DNA from: CADEEN01 sp963840805
GTDB taxonomy: Bacteria > Pseudomonadota > Gammaproteobacteria > Burkholderiales > Burkholderiaceae_C
Assembly (NCBI GenBank): GCA_963840805.1
Contig: CAWJAJ010000016.1
Span: forward strand, 360,857 to 424,856
Direction: 5' to 3'
DNA length: 64,000 nucleotides
The notes under the pieces are model-generated. The model was not told the origin of the DNA and did no database searches. It saw only the letters and a list, made by a program, of their open reading frames with translations. How positions within the stretch are numbered: position 1 is the stretch's first letter; the number at the start of each line of letters is the position of its first letter. Both the position numbers and the translations under genes were made by a program. Positions 61,737-64,000 of the stretch are shown here, in pieces.

Positions 61737-61803
61737 CGCAATCTCCGGCTACTCGTGTTTCAGTCGATGATGCTCTACTGAGAAATCAGCAGCGAGGCTT
61801 GCC

Positions 61804-63745
61804 TTGAGATTCCCTCATCTCTTCCGTCCCGGGCAGATCGGCTCGATGACGGTCCGCAACCGCATCATCGGCTCGCCGATGGAGCGCAACTACTGCACGC
61901 TGGAAGGCCGCGTCACGCAGGTCTACATCGACTATCTCGAGGCGCGCGCCCGCGGCGGTGTCGGCCTGATGTACACCGAGGCGACCTACGTCGACCCGCG
62001 CGGCAAGGGCCGCGGGCTGCAGATGGGGCTCTACGACGATGACCTCATTCCGCAGCTGCGCAAGATGGTGCGCGCCGTGCAGAAGCATGGCGCGCGCATC
62101 GGGCCCGAGCTGAACTTCGGCGGCCGCGTGGTGCAGCCCGAGGTCAGCGGTTTCGAGTCCTGGGCGCCGTCGGTCGTGCCCTACGCGGGCGCCGCGCCGT
62201 TCGTGCCGCACGCGATGAGCGTCGACGACATCCGCCACGTCGTGAATTGCTTCGGCGACGCGGCCCGGCGCGCGGTCGAGGCGGGCTGCGACTTCGTCGG
62301 CATCCACGGCGCCCACGGCTACCTGATCAGCCAGTTCTTCTCGCCGTACGCCAACAAGCGCGATGACGAGTACGGCGGCGACCTCGAGCGCCGCATGCGC
62401 TTCCCGCTGGAGGTCGTCGCGGCGGTGCGCAAGGCGATCGGCCGCGACGTTCCGATCCTCTACCGCCTCAGCGGCGACGAGCACCAGCCCGCGGGCGGCA
62501 TCACGCTGCCCGACGTCTGCGCGCTGGCGCCCCGGCTCGAGGCGGCCGGCGTCGACCTGATCGACGTCTCGGCCGGCATGTACGAGACCAACTGGTGGAT
62601 CACGCAGCCGATGGAGATGCCGCAGGGCGTGCTGTCGACGTCCGCGAAGCCGGTGCGCGAGTCGGTCGGCATCCCGGTCAGCGTCTCGGGCCGCATCACC
62701 GACCCCAGCGTGGCCGAACACGTGATCGAGTCGGGCTGCTCCGACTTCGTGACCCTGGGCCGTGCGATGCACGCCGACCCCGAGTTCGCCAACAAGGCGC
62801 GCGACGGTCGCCTCGACGAGATCTGCACCTGCATCGCCTGCAACCAGGGCTGCAGCGACATGCATGCCAAGGGGCTGCCCACCGTCTGCGTCGTCAACAC
62901 CGCGACCGGCAAGGAACGCGAGTACGCGATCCGGCCGGCGCAGTCGGTGAAGAAGGTGGTGGTGGTCGGCGGCGGGCCCGCCGGCATGGAGGCCGCGCGC
63001 ATCCTCGCGCTGCGTGGCTGTGCCGTCACGCTGTTCGAAAAGGAAGAGGAACCCGGCGGGCAGATGCTGCTGAATCGCTGGATGCCCGGCCGCGAGGAAA
63101 TGGCGGGCCACCTCGCCTGGTTGACCGCCGCGGCGACGCGCGCCGGCGTGACCCTGCACCTCGGCACCGAGGCGAGCGCCGCGATGGTGCTGGCCGAGAA
63201 GGCCGATGCGATCGTCATCGCCACCGGCTCGACACCGGGCCTGCCGCCGATTCCCGGCATCATCGACAGCCCGGTCGTCAGCCCCTACGACATCATCCGC
63301 CGCCCGATCGGCGGCATCGGGCGCGCGCTGGTGATCGGCGGCGGCATCCGCGGCGTGGGCGTGGCGCGCCTGCTTGCGCGCAAGGGCACCGAGGTCGTGC
63401 TGACCGAGCCGGGCAGCGAGCTCGCCACCGACATCGCCAGCCGCTCGCGCCGCTTCCAGGTGGAGGCGCTGCAAGCCCTGCCGACGGTATCCGTGCACCT
63501 CGGCACCACGGTGGAGGCGCTCGGCGAGCGCAGCGCAGTGCTGTGGAACAACCAGCGAGCGCTGGACCGTCGAGGGCATCGACCTCGTGGTGCCGACGCA
63601 CTTCCTGCTGCCGGCCACCGAGCTGTCCGACGCGCTCTACGCGCACCCGGACGCGCCGCCGATCTACCTGATCGGCGACGTGAGCCTGCCGCGCGGCGTG
63701 CTGGAGGCGACCCAGGAAGCGGCGGCGCTGGCGCACCGGCTGTGA
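61804..63745 (+). CDS. Old-Yellow-Enzyme / Fe-S / FAD enoate reductase (one frameshift)
   Basis: About 646 residues, the three-domain architecture of 2,4-dienoyl-CoA reductase, 2-enoate reductase and BaiCD/BaiH. An FMN barrel comes first (RNRIIGSPMERNY; HGAHGYLISQFFSPYANKR; DDEYGG), then 4Fe-4S cysteines in CTCIACNQGC plus a Cys 12 residues later (about residues 338-360), then FAD/NAD domain VVVGGGPAGMEAARIL (about 383). Reduces activated C=C bonds. The start seems to be TTG at 61804, because MRFPHLFRPGQIGSMTVRN is the family N-terminus. An extra C near 63570 shifts the last ~60 residues; corrected, it stops at 63745 (AALAHRL). Confidence 0.87.
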
Positions 63746-63890
63746 AATGAATCCCCCCGAAGCGGCTTCGCCGCTCCCCCCAGGGGGGCGCCGCCAGCGG
63801 CCTGGCGAAGCCAGTTCCGCGGCGGCTGCTTGGCAAGACCGCCCGAGGGCGCGCTGGGTGGCCTCGGACAGCAGGGCGCCGCTGAGGGGC
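63746..63890. repeat. Palindromic intergenic repeats after the enoate reductase
   Basis: Starts TGAAATGAATCCCCCC immediately at the stop codon, as in the repeat at 33916, then GAAGCGGCTTCGCCGCT and CCCCCCAGGGGGG dyads, then CCAGCGGCCTGGCG. Related to the dispersed C-run/G-run repeats seen elsewhere in the window. No gene is seen here. Confidence 0.6.
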
Positions 63891-63894
63891 CGCC

Positions 63895-64000
63895 TCAGGC
63901 GTCGACGCGAGGCTGCACCCAGCCCTTCGGAAATCCGGCTTCCGGTGTCATGCCGTAAATGGGCTCGCCGGGCAGACCCCGCTGCAGCGGCTCGCGTGCG
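63895..64000 (-). CDS. C-terminal end of a gene entering from the right edge
   Basis: A minus-strand frame open to the window edge ends at 63895 with the residues EPIYGMTPEAGFPKGWVQP then RVDA and stop. It translates without stops over its 35 residues and has normal codon use for this genome. Too short to identify. Confidence 0.4.
   Translation of the reverse strand, partial: AREPLQRGLPGEPIYGMTPEAGFPKGWVQPRVDA

Overview
The window is about 64 kb of very GC-rich DNA packed with genes. Gene content suggests a free-living betaproteobacterium of the order Burkholderiales, close to the Rubrivivax/Leptothrix/Methylibium type: an XdhAB plus guanine deaminase purine module, NrfHA, an SHP/DHC/cytochrome b561 group, a DUF1326-DUF2182 pair, CoA-thioester aromatic catabolism and TRAP transport. 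This placement is an inference from content, not a measured phylogeny. Roughly half of the protein genes are interrupted by single-base indels, mostly +1 insertions, while both flanks stay well conserved. I treat these as probable sequence errors and give one span per gene.

Layout. 1-0.7 kb: end of a beta-propeller-like protein. 0.8-11.1 kb: purine module (xdhA, xdhB, divergent LysR regulator, guanine deaminase, purine/nucleoside-type ABC transporter), with a ~390-bp inverted-repeat element in front of the transporter. 11.3-13.3 kb: cytochrome c nitrite reductase nrfHA. 13.4-13.9 kb: a second, interleaved inverted-repeat element. 14-17.8 kb: UvrD-type helicase, aldo/keto reductase, YciI-like protein with a strongly structured leader. 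18.4-25.6 kb: a six-gene minus-strand operon for aerobic CoA-dependent breakdown of 2-aminobenzoate (anthranilate) or salicylate. 25.7-29.2 kb: hypothetical protein, CaiB/BaiF racemase, cupin, SDR, GYD protein. 29.4-33.1 kb: SHP, diheme cytochrome c, cytochrome b561 and a two-component system in one operon. 33.3-37.8 kb: DUF1326, DUF2182, EamA, LolD and LolC/E. 37.9-42.2 kb: a short KdpD-like kinase, a KdpE-like regulator and the potassium transporter Kup, with a shared direct-repeat motif before both transcription units. 42.3-50.5 kb: DJ-1/PfpI, RHH protein, RpfE-like protein, RecJ, PQQ-type sugar dehydrogenase, SapC, CorC/HlyC-type protein and ApaH. 50.6 kb: tRNA-Ser(UGA).

50.7-63.7 kb, just after the tRNA, is a self-contained catabolic locus: NTF2-like protein, type I 3-dehydroquinate dehydratase, two xylose-isomerase-like TIM barrels, an acetolactate-synthase-like TPP enzyme, an acylating SauS-like aldehyde dehydrogenase, a TetR regulator with a palindromic operator candidate, a complete TRAP transporter, an SDR and an Old-Yellow-Enzyme/Fe-S/FAD reductase. 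The enzyme set resembles inositol-type (Iol) logic combined with quinate/shikimate chemistry and matches no pathway I know. It is my best candidate for an undescribed system.
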